Assembly: GCA_016793465.1 (NCBI GenBank)
Contig: JAEUJW010000057.1
Span: forward strand, 110,745-174,744
Direction: 5' to 3'
Length of the DNA: 64,000 nucleotides
From: Myxococcales bacterium
GTDB taxonomy: Bacteria > Myxococcota > Polyangia > Nannocystales > Nannocystaceae
Positions 8,820 to 18,020 of the stretch are shown in pieces. The notes beneath the pieces are model-generated. The model searched no databases. It was not told where the DNA came from and saw nothing but the letters and a program-made list of their open reading frames with translations. The stretch's first letter is position 1; each line of letters opens with the position of its first letter. The translations under genes and the position numbers were made by a program.

Positions 8820-10037
8820 TCAGGGCCCGACGTAACGCGCCCGCGGCCGCAGCAAGAAGCCCGCGGCCCGCTGTTCGAACGCGTGGGCGACCCACCCCGC
8901 GACCCGGCCGACCGCGAAGATCGCCACCGCCGTGCCCGGCGGCAGCCCCAGCGCCGCCCCGATCGCCGCCAGCGACACGTCGAGGTTCGGCCGCTCGCGC
9001 CGCCCCGTCGCCATCGTCTCGACGATCGCCTGCACCGTCAGCACCGCCCGGCTGCGCGGCGCCAGCGAGCCCGCGAGCGCCAGCAGCTCGCGCGCCCGCG
9101 GATCGCCGGCGGGGTACAGCGGGTGCCCGAAGCCCGGCACGTCCTCGCCGCGGCGCACGCGGTCCCGGATCGCCGCGGCCGCGCGCTCGGGCCGCTCGAC
9201 CTCGGCGATCAACGCCTCCACGCGATCCACCGCCCCGCCGTGCCGCGGCCCCGACAGCGTCGCCAGGCCCGCGCTCACGCACGCGAACACGTCGGCCCCC
9301 GCCGAGGCCGCGACCCGCACCGCGAACGCCGAGGCGTTCAACTCGTGGTCGGCGCACAGCACCAGCGCCGCGTCCATCGCCCGCTCGCTGCGCTCCGTCG
9401 GCCGCACCCCGAGCGCCACCAGCAGCGCCCGCGCCACCGTGCCCTCCGCCAGCGCCGCCCGCACCCGCGTCGCGTCGCTCCCCGCGCCCGCGAGCGCCGC
9501 CATGCGCAGCACCAGCCCGCGCGCCGCCCCGACGTCGCGCCCCGGCTCGCCCGCCGCGAGGGCCGGCACCGCCAGCTGCAGCGTCACCAGCGGCGGCGCT
9601 CCGTCCGGCAACATCGCCGCCAGCGACTGCACGCGCAGCCCCGGCCCGCTCGCCCGCCAGCGCGGCCGCGTCGCCGGCAACGCGCCCGTCCACAACAATT
9701 CGGCCGCCGCCTCGAACCCGTGCGCGCGCGCCAGCTCGGTCGCCGCGTGCCCGCGATACCGCGGCCCGCTCGCGTCGATCGCCGTCAACGCCGACTCGAG
9801 CACCGGGTCGCCCCAGCGCAGCGCCCCCGCGGCCACCGGCCCGTGCCCGGCCCGCGCGTCGTGCCTCGCCTTCAGGCGCTCGACGTCCTCGCGGCTGTAC
9901 AGCCGCGCCTTGCCCTTGCCCGCCCCCGGCTCGCTGCGCACCAGCCCCCGGCTCGCGTACGCGTACAGCGTCGCCCGCTTGATGCCGAGGATCGCCGCCG
10001 CCTCGACCCCGGAGATGAACGCCCGCTCGTCCGCCAC
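8820..10037 (-). CDS. Citrate synthase-family protein with MerR-like N-terminal DNA-binding domain
   Basis: About 405 residues. Residues 6-60 form a MerR/HTH_17 type helix-turn-helix (VEAAAILGIKRATLYAYASRG ends in a short recognition helix, then LYSREDVERLK). The rest is a citrate synthase fold with the active-site motifs DHELNAS (catalytic His), FGHPLYP (second His) and NLDVS (catalytic Asp). It may make citrate or methylcitrate from oxaloacetate and an acyl-CoA while sensing and regulating, or be a regulator derived from an enzyme. It is divergent from a second citrate synthase 99 bp away, with a perfect 7+7 dyad in between. Confidence 0.88.
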   Translation of the reverse strand: MADERAFISGVEAAAILGIKRATLYAYASRGLVRSEPGAGKGKARLYSREDVERLKARHDARAGHGPVAAGALRWGDPVLESALTAIDASGPRYRGHAATELARAHGFEAAAELLWTGALPATRPRWRASGPGLRVQSLAAMLPDGAPPLVTLQLAVPALAAGEPGRDVGAARGLVLRMAALAGAGSDATRVRAALAEGTVARALLVALGVRPTERSERAMDAALVLCADHELNASAFAVRVAASAGADVFACVSAGLATLSGPRHGGAVDRVEALIAEVERPERAAAAIRDRVRRGEDVPGFGHPLYPAGDPRARELLALAGSLAPRSRAVLTVQAIVETMATGRRERPNLDVSLAAIGAALGLPPGTAVAIFAVGRVAGWVAHAFEQRAAGFLLRPRARYVGP

Positions 10038-10080
10038 CGCTCGACCCTATCTCAAGCTCCGCGATTAAAAAAATCGCCAT

Positions 10081-10110
10081 GGTTGATTGACGAATCCACG
10101 TTGATCAACC
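10081..10110. promoter_or_regulatory. Dyad operator candidate between the two citrate synthase genes
   Basis: A 30-bp stretch begins ggttgat and ends atcaacc, a perfect 7-bp inverted repeat with a 16-bp centre. It is in the only AT-rich patch between the divergent genes and is the natural binding site for the MerR-like N-terminus encoded at 8820-10037. Confidence 0.55.
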
Positions 10111-10136
10111 CCCCCCGACGCTTCACCTTCAGCCCC

Positions 10137-11210
10137 ATGGAAACCAGCCCTGCAACGAACGCCAGCGCGAGCGGCCTCGACGGAGTCGTCGTCGCCGACA
10201 CCCGCATCGGCCACGTCGACGGCGACCGCGGCATGTTGATAGTCGGCGGCCACGACATCGAGGCCCTCGCCGGCCGCGTGGGCTTCGAGGACGTGCTCGC
10301 CCTGCTGTGGTCCGGCGATCGCGCCGCGATCCGCGACGACCTCGCGGCCGCCCGCGTCCGCGCCTTCGAGCGCCTGCCCGCCCTCGGCGACGCCCTGCGC
10401 CGCGACGACGGCATGGACGCCCTGCGCGCCGCGGTCGCCCACCTCGAGGATCCGGACCCCGCCGCGATCGGCGGGGCCGTCGCCGTGTACGCCGCGGCCT
10501 GGTCGCGCGTGCAGCGAGGCCTCCCGCCGGTCGCCCCCGACCCCACGCTCGCCCACGCCGCCGACTACCTGCGCATGATCACCGACGAGGTCCCCTCGAC
10601 CGCGCGCGCCGCCGGCGTCGACGCCTACCTCGTCACCGTCGCCGACCACGGCATGAACGCCTCGACCTTCGCCGCCCGCGTCGTCACCTCGACCGGCTCC
10701 GACGCCGTCTCCGCCGTGGTCGCCGCGATCGGCACATTAAAAGGCCCGCTCCACGGCGGCGCCCCCGGCCCCGTGCTCGACATGCTCGACGGCGTCGGCG
10801 CCCCCGAGCGCGCAGACGCGTGGATCGAGCGCGAGCTCGCGGCCGGCCGCCGCATCATGGGCATGGGTCACCGCATCTACCGCGTCCGCGATCCGCGGGC
10901 CGCCGTGCTCGAGCGGACCATCGCTCGCCTCGAGCAGGCCGGCATCTCGACCGGCCGCCTGAGCCTCGCCCGCGCCGTCGAGCAGGCCGCCCTGCGCGCC
11001 CTCCAGGCCCGCTACCCCGACCGCCCGCTCGCCGCCAACGTCGAGTTCTACACCGCCGTCCTGCTCGACACCCTCGGCCTCGACCGCCGCCAGTTCTCCC
11101 CGACCTTCGCCGTCGGCCGCGTCGCCGGCTGGCTCGCCCACGTCGCCGAACAGCGCGCCGTCGGCCGCCTCATCCGCCCCGCCTCACGCTACGTCGGCCC
11201 GACGCCCTGA
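10137..11210 (+). CDS. Citrate synthase-family protein (paralogue without DNA-binding domain)
   Basis: About 357 residues from the ATG at 10137. Citrate synthase motifs are intact: GHDIEALAGR at the N-terminus, DHGMNASTF with the first catalytic His, MGHRIYR with the second, and NVEFYTA, where Glu stands in the position usually taken by the catalytic Asp. It ends RPASRYVGP, almost the same as the tail of the divergent paralogue (RPRARYVGP), so the pair came from a duplication. The likely reaction is condensation of oxaloacetate with acetyl- or propionyl-CoA. The Asp-to-Glu change leaves the substrate and activity uncertain. Confidence 0.88.
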   Translation: METSPATNASASGLDGVVVADTRIGHVDGDRGMLIVGGHDIEALAGRVGFEDVLALLWSGDRAAIRDDLAAARVRAFERLPALGDALRRDDGMDALRAAVAHLEDPDPAAIGGAVAVYAAAWSRVQRGLPPVAPDPTLAHAADYLRMITDEVPSTARAAGVDAYLVTVADHGMNASTFAARVVTSTGSDAVSAVVAAIGTLKGPLHGGAPGPVLDMLDGVGAPERADAWIERELAAGRRIMGMGHRIYRVRDPRAAVLERTIARLEQAGISTGRLSLARAVEQAALRALQARYPDRPLAANVEFYTAVLLDTLGLDRRQFSPTFAVGRVAGWLAHVAEQRAVGRLIRPASRYVGPTP

Positions 11211-11337
11211 CCCGCGCCCCAGACGAGGCCGCGTCGCGCTCGCGCAGCTCGCCGTGGAAGTCGATTAGGCGCCACGCCTGGTGCTCCGCGCATCCCCTCG
11301 TCGACCGACCTCGATCACGCACCCGTGCTGACGCCCG

Positions 11338-13349
11338 TCACTTCTCCTCGATCCCGCGTCGCCACGCCTGGATCTCCGCGACCTTGCCTGCGTAGGGCGC
11401 TCCCTGGCGCGCGTAGGCGGAGCTCGCTTCGTCGAGAAGCGCCGCCACCCGCTCGCCACGCCCCAGCGTGTGCAGCGTGCGTGCCAGCGTGAACGCATAG
11501 AGCCCGTGCAACGACGCCACCTGCGCCGCGCCGTAACCCGCCGCCGCCTTCAAGTGTTCGTCCGCCGCGGCCGCGTCGCCCGCCAGCAGCGCCGCGAGCC
11601 CGAGCCGGGTCTCGACCGCCGCCAGCGCGTCCGCCCGTTCATCCGCCCGCAGCGGCCCCACGAGCGCCTCGAGAGTCGCCCTCGCATCCGCCAGTCGGCC
11701 CTCGCTAAACGCCACGTCGACCCGCAGCAGCGACACCTCGAACCCATGCGCGCGGGCGTCCGGCGTCCGCGCCACCACCTGCTCCGCCGCGACGATCTGC
11801 CGCTTCGCCGCCTCGACGTCGCCCCACAGCAAGTGAAACGCCCCCAGTTCGCGGCGCGCGATCACCTCGTAGAGCGGGTACTCATCGCCGAGGCACACCA
11901 ACGTCGCCTCGTAGCCGGCCACGCTGCGGCTCATCTCCCCGAGCCGCGCCTCGGCGCCCGCGATCGCGATCTGCAGCGACACCGCGTGTGGATGGCACCG
12001 GTCGTACTGCTTCACCAGCAGCGCGTACGTCGACTCGGCGATCTCCTTGGCCTGCGCCGGCTGCCCGCTGTCCTCGAGCGCCACCGCCAGGTTGTTGGCC
12101 GTCGCCCAGCGCAGCAGGTCGTCCGGCGCATGCGCCTCGAGCAGCGCGAGCGCCTGGCGGTAAGACTTGACCCCCGCGTCGACGTCCCCGAGCTCGATGT
12201 ACGCCACCCCCTGGCAGTTGTACAGCCGCGCCGTGAGCAGCGGCGGGCTACCCAGCCGCCGCACCAGCGCCCAGGCCAACTCGGCCCGCTCGAGCGCTTC
12301 GGCCCCCTTACGCTCGCCCGCGACGACCACGAACATAGCGATCACCAGCGCCTCGGCCGCGACCTCGTCGACCCTCGCCTCGAGCCCCAGCCGCAGCGCC
12401 CGGTCGAGGTGCTCGCGCGCCTGCGTCATCTGCGTGCGCTGCATCTGCAACGTGCCCACGAGCAGCTCGACCTCCGCGCGCAGCGGCAGATAGTCCAGCG
12501 CCTCCGCCTCCGCCACCATCGGCGCGACCACATGCCAGGCCTCGACGAACCGCCCGCCGCGCTCGAGCGCCTGGACCCGCGCCAGCCGCCCGCGCATCTC
12601 CTCCACCGCGCCGGCCGCCGCCGGATCCGCCGGCGGATCCACCGCGGCCAGCAGCCGCTCGTCGTCCTCGCACAGCGCCACCGGCGGCAGCCCGCGCGCC
12701 GCCTCGGCCGCCTGCGCCACCGTCTCGCGCGTGGTCTGGGCCAGCACCCCCGCCGTCGCCGCCAGCTCGCTGCGACGCTGACGCAGGCAGGCCATGCGAC
12801 GGTCGAACAATTGCGGAGACGTGTGCCCGCGGCGGTGCGACACGCAAGCCTCGGTGTGCACCGCCGTCCACCGCGCCGCGAACTCGTCGAGCAGCTGCGT
12901 GCTCGTGTCTGCCACCCGCTCCGCGTACGCCACCCCGGTCGCCCGCACCGCCTGGTCGACCGCCGCCCGCGACTCCGGCCCCCACGCGCCGGCGATCTCC
13001 TCCGCCGCCCCCTCGCACACCGCGCTCTCCGCCCCGCGCATCGCCGCCGCCGTGTAGCCGGCCGCCGCGATCGCCAGCACCCCCGCACTGGCCGCCAGCC
13101 AGCGCCGTCGCGTGCGCTCCGGGTCGCGGTCGAGGGCCGCCAGCAGCGCGTCCATGCCCGGCCAGCGCCGGCTCGCCTCCACCATCAGCCCGCGCTCGAG
13201 CACCCGCCGCACCCACGCCGGCACCCTCGACGGCGGCGGCGCCACGATCGCCGCGCGCAGCACGTTGGCCCCCAGCTCCGCCGGCGTGCGCCCGGCGAAC
13301 GGCCGCACGCCATACAGCCCCTCCCACAGCGCCACGCAGAAGCTGAACT
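11338..13349 (-). pseudogene. Ser/Thr kinase-TPR gene, C-terminal part, severed by element insertion
   Basis: From the integration core to the stop: end of the kinase C-lobe (FSFCVALWEGLYGVRPFAG and VLERGLMVEASRRWPGMDALLAAL), one membrane segment (WLAASAGVLAIAAAGYTAA), then about 550 residues of helical, TPR-like sequence, as in many myxobacterial receptor kinases. The catalytic core is missing here; its activation segment lies 46 kb away at 59361-59596 in the same orientation. Upstream of the core the frame runs into the stop codon of the element recombinase. An internal GTG at 13335 could still allow expression of the membrane/TPR part, but there is no kinase activity. Confidence 0.92.
13338..13349 (+). 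repeat. attL core of the 46-kb element
   Basis: The 12-mer agaagctgaact occurs here and at 59361-59372 in the same orientation. Host kinase sequence lies to the left, element sequence to the right. On the minus strand it encodes the FSF of the kinase motif QFSFCVAL. The element recombinase gene ends 31 bp away. Confidence 0.92.
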
Positions 13350-13380
13350 CGGTGTAGGGCGGTAAACCCCGCGGAGTTAT

Positions 13381-14556
13381 TCAGTTTTTCGGCAGGGCGG
13401 GATCGCGTCTCCGTCCCGTCTCCAAGATCGACGTCGCGCGGGCCTTCTCGTGGAAGGCGGCGAGGACATCGATCGCGCTCACCGTCGCCGCGGGGGCGAG
13501 GTGCATGTAGTCGTTCGTGATCGCCACGGAGCTGTGACCCGCGAGGTCGCGGATCGCGGTGACGGGCTGGCCCGCCATCGCCAGGTGCGAGCAGAACGTG
13601 TGCCGGAGCGTGTGCACGCCCATGATCGGCACCTTCGCCAGGGTGTGGGTGGCCTCGAGCCACTCACGCGTGACCGAGCGGGTGACCGGGTCGCCCTCCT
13701 GCCCGTAGCGCCCCTGGCTGCGGGTCAGCACGCGGGCCGACCGGCTCGGGTTGGGTCCCCCGAGCTCGCGCAGCGCGACGCGGAGTCGCGGCGTCATGTT
13801 GACGCTCCGCGGCTTGCCGCCCTTGGGCGGGCCGAGGTGCCCGTGCCAGTCCGCGACCTCGACGTGGACCTTGTCCGCGGCGAAGTCGACGCGCCCCCAG
13901 TCCAGCGCGATGATCTCGCCGATGCGAAGCCCCGCGTCGCCGCCGAGGAGCACGAGCACGAGGGCCCGCGGGTCCGTCGCGGTCGCGGCGGCGACGAGGC
14001 GCTCGTAGTCCTCGGGCTGGTAGAACGGGTGGCGGCCGCCCTTGTTCTTGATGCGCTTGATCTTCGGCATCGTCCCGATGTGCTTCGCGTCGATCGCCGC
14101 CTTGAGGATCTGGCCGAGGAGCTGCAGGAGCTTGTTGATCGTGCCGACCGCCAGCTCGAGCAGCTTGATCTCCTTGATCTCGTCGTCCGTGATCTGGTCC
14201 AGGCGCTTCGTCCCGAACATCGGGAGCAGGTGCTCTCTCAGGTTCATCTCCATGCTGGCGGCCGTGCTCGGCGCGAGCCGGTTCGCGCGCACGTGGTCGC
14301 GCACGAATCGCTCCGCGAACTCGCCGAACGTCTGCGCCGGCGCCCTCGCTTTCTCCACCCGCGAGGACAGGAAGGCGTTCGCCTTCGTCCGTGCCCAGCG
14401 CTCGGTCGCGGTGCGAGAGCCGTGCGGGGACTTCCATCGCCGCCGGATCTCCTTCCCGTCTGTCGAAAGCATGAGCACGTTGGCCTCGAGGTTCGTGGTG
14501 CCCTTGTAGTGGGCGATGGTGATCTTGGTGATCTCTCCGGTGTTCGTGACTGGCAT
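13381..14556 (-). CDS. int: Tyrosine recombinase (integrase) of the 46-kb element
   Basis: About 391 residues from ATG 14556, chosen because GGAG lies 6 nt before it; earlier starts at 14568 (ATG) or 14580 (TTG) are possible. An N-terminal strand region resembles the arm-binding domain, then a SAM-like core-binding domain (about 75-170), then the catalytic domain with Arg in DAGLRIGE, the HTLRHTF box, the late His in AGHSS and the nucleophile Tyr in NDYMHLA. All catalytic residues are present. The gene ends 31 bp from the attL core, the usual placing for an integrase beside its attachment site. It is divergent from the winged-helix gene at 14772. Confidence 0.96.
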   Translation of the reverse strand: MPVTNTGEITKITIAHYKGTTNLEANVLMLSTDGKEIRRRWKSPHGSRTATERWARTKANAFLSSRVEKARAPAQTFGEFAERFVRDHVRANRLAPSTAASMEMNLREHLLPMFGTKRLDQITDDEIKEIKLLELAVGTINKLLQLLGQILKAAIDAKHIGTMPKIKRIKNKGGRHPFYQPEDYERLVAAATATDPRALVLVLLGGDAGLRIGEIIALDWGRVDFAADKVHVEVADWHGHLGPPKGGKPRSVNMTPRLRVALRELGGPNPSRSARVLTRSQGRYGQEGDPVTRSVTREWLEATHTLAKVPIMGVHTLRHTFCSHLAMAGQPVTAIRDLAGHSSVAITNDYMHLAPAATVSAIDVLAAFHEKARATSILETGRRRDPALPKN

Positions 14557-14771
14557 GGGGAACTCCATGACAGCCCGCAAGCGCGCTCTTAATACCGCGC
14601 GACTGCGAGCGTTGCAAGCCGGCTATCCAGCACGGGCAGACCACGGCCCGTCAGCATGATAGCGACGATCTCGTGAACGGTGAACGTTCGCCGCCGCACG
14701 TGTAGCGATCGACGGGCGCCCCAGTCGTTCTGCGCGATGACAGCCGATACTGACCGCGGCACCATGTCAGC

Positions 14772-15560
14772 ATGACGATCCTCAAGCAGTTGCAGACCGA
14801 CATGAGGAAGCTGCAGGCGGACTACCAGCGCAAGCTGGTTGTCGAAGCGCTCCGCAACCGGGCGCAAGAGCTGACCCTGGGCGACATCCGCAAGATCCTG
14901 AGCAGCCCGCTTGGCGCTGATTTGGGCGATCTGCGGGTGGCCACCCTGTTCGGGCCGGCGCAGCCGGCCGGAGCCACCGAGAAGCGCGTGGCGGTCAAGA
15001 AGCGCCGGACCACGGCCGACAAGACCGCGTCGAAGCGGTCCAGCCGGAAGCGCAAGAAGACCGCGAAGGCCGGCAAGCGGGTGGGTCAGAAGACGCTGGA
15101 TGCGGTCTGGGGGATCCTCGTGGCTGCGGGGCGACCCGTCGCGAGCTCCGAGATCGCGGGCAAGTTGGAGCTCGACCCGTCGACCGTCACCACAGCGCTG
15201 AAGCAGCTCCGGGCGGCGAAGCGGATCGAGGTGACGGGCGCGAGCAGGATGACGCGCTACGCCGCGAAGCCGACGACTGGACCGCGGATCGAGCCGCTGC
15301 TGAAACCCGAGACGCCTGCGCCGGTGGCCGCTCCTGCAGCGGCCAAGTCGACAGCGCCGGCTGGCTCCCGCACCCAAGCTGACTACGACGCGGCGGTGCT
15401 CGCAGAGGTCGGCCGCCAGGGCTCGGCCTCCTCGACGGTGATCCACACAGCGGTCGGCGGCACCCTCGACGAGGTTCGTGCGTCCCTGAAACGGCTCGTG
15501 GCCGCAGGCCGCGTCCTTCGCTCGGGCGAGCGGCGGTTCACGCGGTACACGCTCAAGTGA
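14772..15560 (+). CDS. Winged-helix DNA-binding protein, basic; possible element regulator
   Basis: About 262 residues. An N-terminal helix (KQLQTDMRKLQADYQRKLV) is followed by a very Lys/Arg-rich linker (residues about 75-105), then a winged-helix domain (TLDAVWGILVAAGRPVASSE, LELDPSTVTTALKQL), an Ala/Pro linker and a second, similar domain at the C-terminus (DYDAAVLAEVGRQGSAS..., LKRLVAAGRVLRSG). The two-domain layout with opposite orientation to the integrase suits a repressor or excision/integration control protein, but no family could be assigned. It stops 2 bp before the convergent Mom-like gene. Confidence 0.75.
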   Translation: MTILKQLQTDMRKLQADYQRKLVVEALRNRAQELTLGDIRKILSSPLGADLGDLRVATLFGPAQPAGATEKRVAVKKRRTTADKTASKRSSRKRKKTAKAGKRVGQKTLDAVWGILVAAGRPVASSEIAGKLELDPSTVTTALKQLRAAKRIEVTGASRMTRYAAKPTTGPRIEPLLKPETPAPVAAPAAAKSTAPAGSRTQADYDAAVLAEVGRQGSASSTVIHTAVGGTLDEVRASLKRLVAAGRVLRSGERRFTRYTLK

Positions 15561-15562
15561 TT

Positions 15563-16726
15563 TCACGACCGCCGCGCCTCGAAGGCATCGAATGCCCGCA
15601 TCGCGCCGCGACGCCGATCCTCCGGCAGCGCCTCCCAATTCGGAGCGCGTGCCGCGGGTCCCGCTTCCCAGACGATCTTGTCCATCATCGCCACTTCTCG
15701 GTCGCCTCCCTTGGCCTGCTTCCCGCGGATGATCCCCACCGGGCGCAGGCCCTTGGCGACCAGGGCGAGGTAGGTCGTCGCGCGCTCGCCGACGACGCTG
15801 TACGTCACGAACCGGCAGCCAACGGACCCGCGACGCCCGCTGGTCGGGAGTAGGTCGATCAGCCGCGATGCAAGGGCCGAACTCGCGTTCACCGGGACGA
15901 CACGTCCACGGCGATCACGTCGTGTGAGGCCCGCGACCGAGGCGATCCTGGTCAGCTCGAGGATGCCGTCGACTGGGCAAGCGCCTGGCCCCCATCGACC
16001 CGTCGGGGTGCCAGCGGTGGCCACCGCGACGAGCTCGGGCCCATGACGTCCTTCGTCTCGTTGCCAGTAGGCACCGATGGCGTACATCATCCCGCGCGGG
16101 TTGCAGTAGGGGAGCAGGGAGTGATGGCGAGCCACGAACTCGCACGCCTCCTCCTTGTCGATGCTCCGCAGTTCGAGGTGCCTTTCTGCCTCCCAGATCC
16201 GATCGGCGATCCTCGCCCTCACGTCGTCGTCGGGCACGATACCGCCGCGGGACTCCGTGTCCATGACCGCGGCGAGGAGGTCGCCGACCTCTTCGGGAGA
16301 CCAGTCGACCGTGCCGACGAGGAACGGAAGGTCGTCGGCGTCCGCCCGTGCCTCGTCGTAGTCATACTCGCCCTCGTCCTCGATGGAGCCGAGCACCGCG
16401 AGGGCGGACGCCAGGTCGATCTCACCGGCCGGCTCATCGAGGAGGGACATCGCGCGGTCGAAGATCGCGGCGGCCAGCTCGCGCGCGTGGCGGTAGCCCG
16501 GCAATGTCGCCCGGGGCACGCCCCCACGGGGGTTGTAGAGCTCGAACCAGTGAGGCGTCTGGACCCTGGCCGATGGACGTAGCCTTGTCATCGCCTGGCC
16601 GACGAGACCCTCGAGCGCGGCCCTGTTTCGCTCGATGAAGCTGTCGAGGTCGCCAGGGCTGTAGCGCAACGCGAGCGTTGCTCGCCAGCGGGGCAGCACT
16701 CGATCCAGGACGCCGGCGGGTGTCAT
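15563..16726 (-). CDS. Mom/XF1762-like GNAT-fold protein with element-specific N-terminal segment
   Basis: About 387 residues, starting 14 bp after the previous gene. Residues 5-45 (VLPRWRATLALRYSP...) match the start of two other element proteins, at 26889 and 34596. The middle is acidic. Residues about 215-380 resemble GNAT-like XF1762/Mom proteins: EFVARHHSLLPY, ELVAVATAG, ILELTRIASV, SSALASRLIDLLP, RFVTYSV. Phage Mu Mom modifies adenines in DNA and blocks restriction; this protein may do the same or a related acyl transfer. The family match was made by eye and is moderate. It is the last gene of the long minus-strand run. Confidence 0.65.
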   Translation of the reverse strand: MTPAGVLDRVLPRWRATLALRYSPGDLDSFIERNRAALEGLVGQAMTRLRPSARVQTPHWFELYNPRGGVPRATLPGYRHARELAAAIFDRAMSLLDEPAGEIDLASALAVLGSIEDEGEYDYDEARADADDLPFLVGTVDWSPEEVGDLLAAVMDTESRGGIVPDDDVRARIADRIWEAERHLELRSIDKEEACEFVARHHSLLPYCNPRGMMYAIGAYWQRDEGRHGPELVAVATAGTPTGRWGPGACPVDGILELTRIASVAGLTRRDRRGRVVPVNASSALASRLIDLLPTSGRRGSVGCRFVTYSVVGERATTYLALVAKGLRPVGIIRGKQAKGGDREVAMMDKIVWEAGPAARAPNWEALPEDRRRGAMRAFDAFEARRS

Positions 16727-16740
16727 CTGGGCCTCATGCG

Positions 16741-17319
16741 TCAGCCGCGGCGTGCTGCCAGCGCGAGCAGACCGACGAGAACGCCGACGGTGGCGACCTT
16801 GCGCGTCGTCGTGATCGGCTGCATCGCGACCTGGACCGCCGGCGACTCCACCGCGCCGCCGGCCCAGCGCGCGCCGGGGTAGAGGGCAGCGGTCAGCGTC
16901 CAGGGTTCGACGAACACGAGGAAGAGGTTTGCCGGCGAACCCGCGATCCGTCGCAGTTCGTAGAGGGCCGCCTCTGGATCCGACACGTACTCGAGCACGC
17001 ACGAGACGAAGACCACGGCCGAGTCGTTGGCCAGGCCGGCGACAGGGCCCTTGGTGATGTCGACCGTCCGCGTCACCGGGCACAGGGGACAGCCGTTGAT
17101 GTCGACGCAGAGGTCGCCGCAGCCGTAGGCCCGGATGATGCGGGTATGGGCCCCGGCGTCGGGATCGCCGACGACGACGAGCGGGCGCTGCAGCAGCGCC
17201 GCTCGTCGTGCGGCAGCATCGAAGGCCCGCCGGCGGGCTTCGAACCGATGGAGGGCCATCCCGGCCTCCGTGAACAGCGCCCCGCCGAGGGCGAGGCGGG
17301 CGAGTCTTCCGATCGTCAT
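16741..17319 (-). CDS. Tail-anchored methyltransferase-like protein
   Basis: About 192 residues. LVVVGDPDAG and a later FVSCVLEYVSDPEAALYEL segment recall the first strand/loop and the post-IV region of class I SAM-dependent methyltransferases, though the glycine loop is degenerate (GDPDAGAHTR). A cysteine group (CGDLCVDINGCPLCP) sits in the middle. The C-terminus is a single membrane segment ending ALAARRG, and the N-terminus is also hydrophobic (RLARLALGGALF). Activity is uncertain. It may be a membrane-bound particle component that kept a methyltransferase fold. Confidence 0.5.
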   Translation of the reverse strand: MTIGRLARLALGGALFTEAGMALHRFEARRRAFDAAARRAALLQRPLVVVGDPDAGAHTRIIRAYGCGDLCVDINGCPLCPVTRTVDITKGPVAGLANDSAVVFVSCVLEYVSDPEAALYELRRIAGSPANLFLVFVEPWTLTAALYPGARWAGGAVESPAVQVAMQPITTTRKVATVGVLVGLLALAARRG

Positions 17320-17346
17320 GGTCGTCGTCTCCTGGGCTCGGGCCTG

Positions 17347-17973
17347 TCAGTTCGCGGTCGACGGCGGGAGGGCTGGCGGCTGCTGGGTCTTGCGGGCGCC
17401 GCGACCCGAACGGCCCGGCTGGGTCTTCTTCCGGCTGGCGATGACACGGACGAGGATCTTGATCTCCTCGCCACCGAAAGTGCAGGTGCTGAGGTGCCCG
17501 TCCGGCGACCCGGGGGGGAACGTGACGTCGACGGTGACGCCGCTTACGAGCCGGATAGGGAGCACGCAGCCCGCCGCCGCCTCCTCGGGCGTGAGACGGA
17601 CCTCGTAGGGCCTGGACTCCTTCGGCTTGCGGGCTTCGCTGGCACGCACCCGCGTGACCACCCGCTCGGCGAAGTCGGACATGGTGCCGGGGAAGCTGTC
17701 CTCGGTCTCGTCGGGCACCCCGGCGAGTTCCTGGACCGCGGCAGCATCGGCGGCCATCGTCCGGCGCAGGTGTTTGTTGATGAATTGCCGGACCCGCCGC
17801 GGATCCGCGCCGGTCGCCAGGGCCGTGTGGATGCACCGGATGAGGTTCATGGTCGATCCAGTCCCGGCGATGAACACGTCGGCGTAGAGCGACGACTCCC
17901 TCTCGGTCCCTTTCAGGTCCTCCAGCTCCCGACGAATGCTCTCGAGGATGTCTTGCAGCGGCACCTTTTCCAT
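17347..17973 (-). CDS. Protein with DnaJ C-terminal-like domain, no J domain
   Basis: About 208 residues, preceded by a strong AGGGAGG ribosome site. Residues 1-120 are helical and charged. Residues about 122-182 (VRLTPEEAAAGCVLPIRL, VDVTFPPGSPDGHL, IKILVRVI) follow the pattern of a DnaJ/Hsp40 C-terminal beta domain: EEA..G, then PPG..DG, then a closing strand. The tail is basic and Pro-rich. There is no HPD-containing J domain, so Hsp70 recruitment is not expected. It might act as a scaffold or assembly chaperone, which is inference. It lies between the ParA-like gene and the methyltransferase-like gene. Confidence 0.5.
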   Translation of the reverse strand: MEKVPLQDILESIRRELEDLKGTERESSLYADVFIAGTGSTMNLIRCIHTALATGADPRRVRQFINKHLRRTMAADAAAVQELAGVPDETEDSFPGTMSDFAERVVTRVRASEARKPKESRPYEVRLTPEEAAAGCVLPIRLVSGVTVDVTFPPGSPDGHLSTCTFGGEEIKILVRVIASRKKTQPGRSGRGARKTQQPPALPPSTAN

Positions 17974-18020
17974 GACTTCGCCTCCCTTCCTATCCCTTCA
18001 CGTCACACACTTGCGGCCGC

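Noticed and set aside
8680..8835. Short frame starting at a GTG overlapping the glycosyltransferase stop
   Set aside because: Arg/Pro-rich, runs into the convergent citrate synthase gene and contains only an imperfect repeat; probably a remnant.
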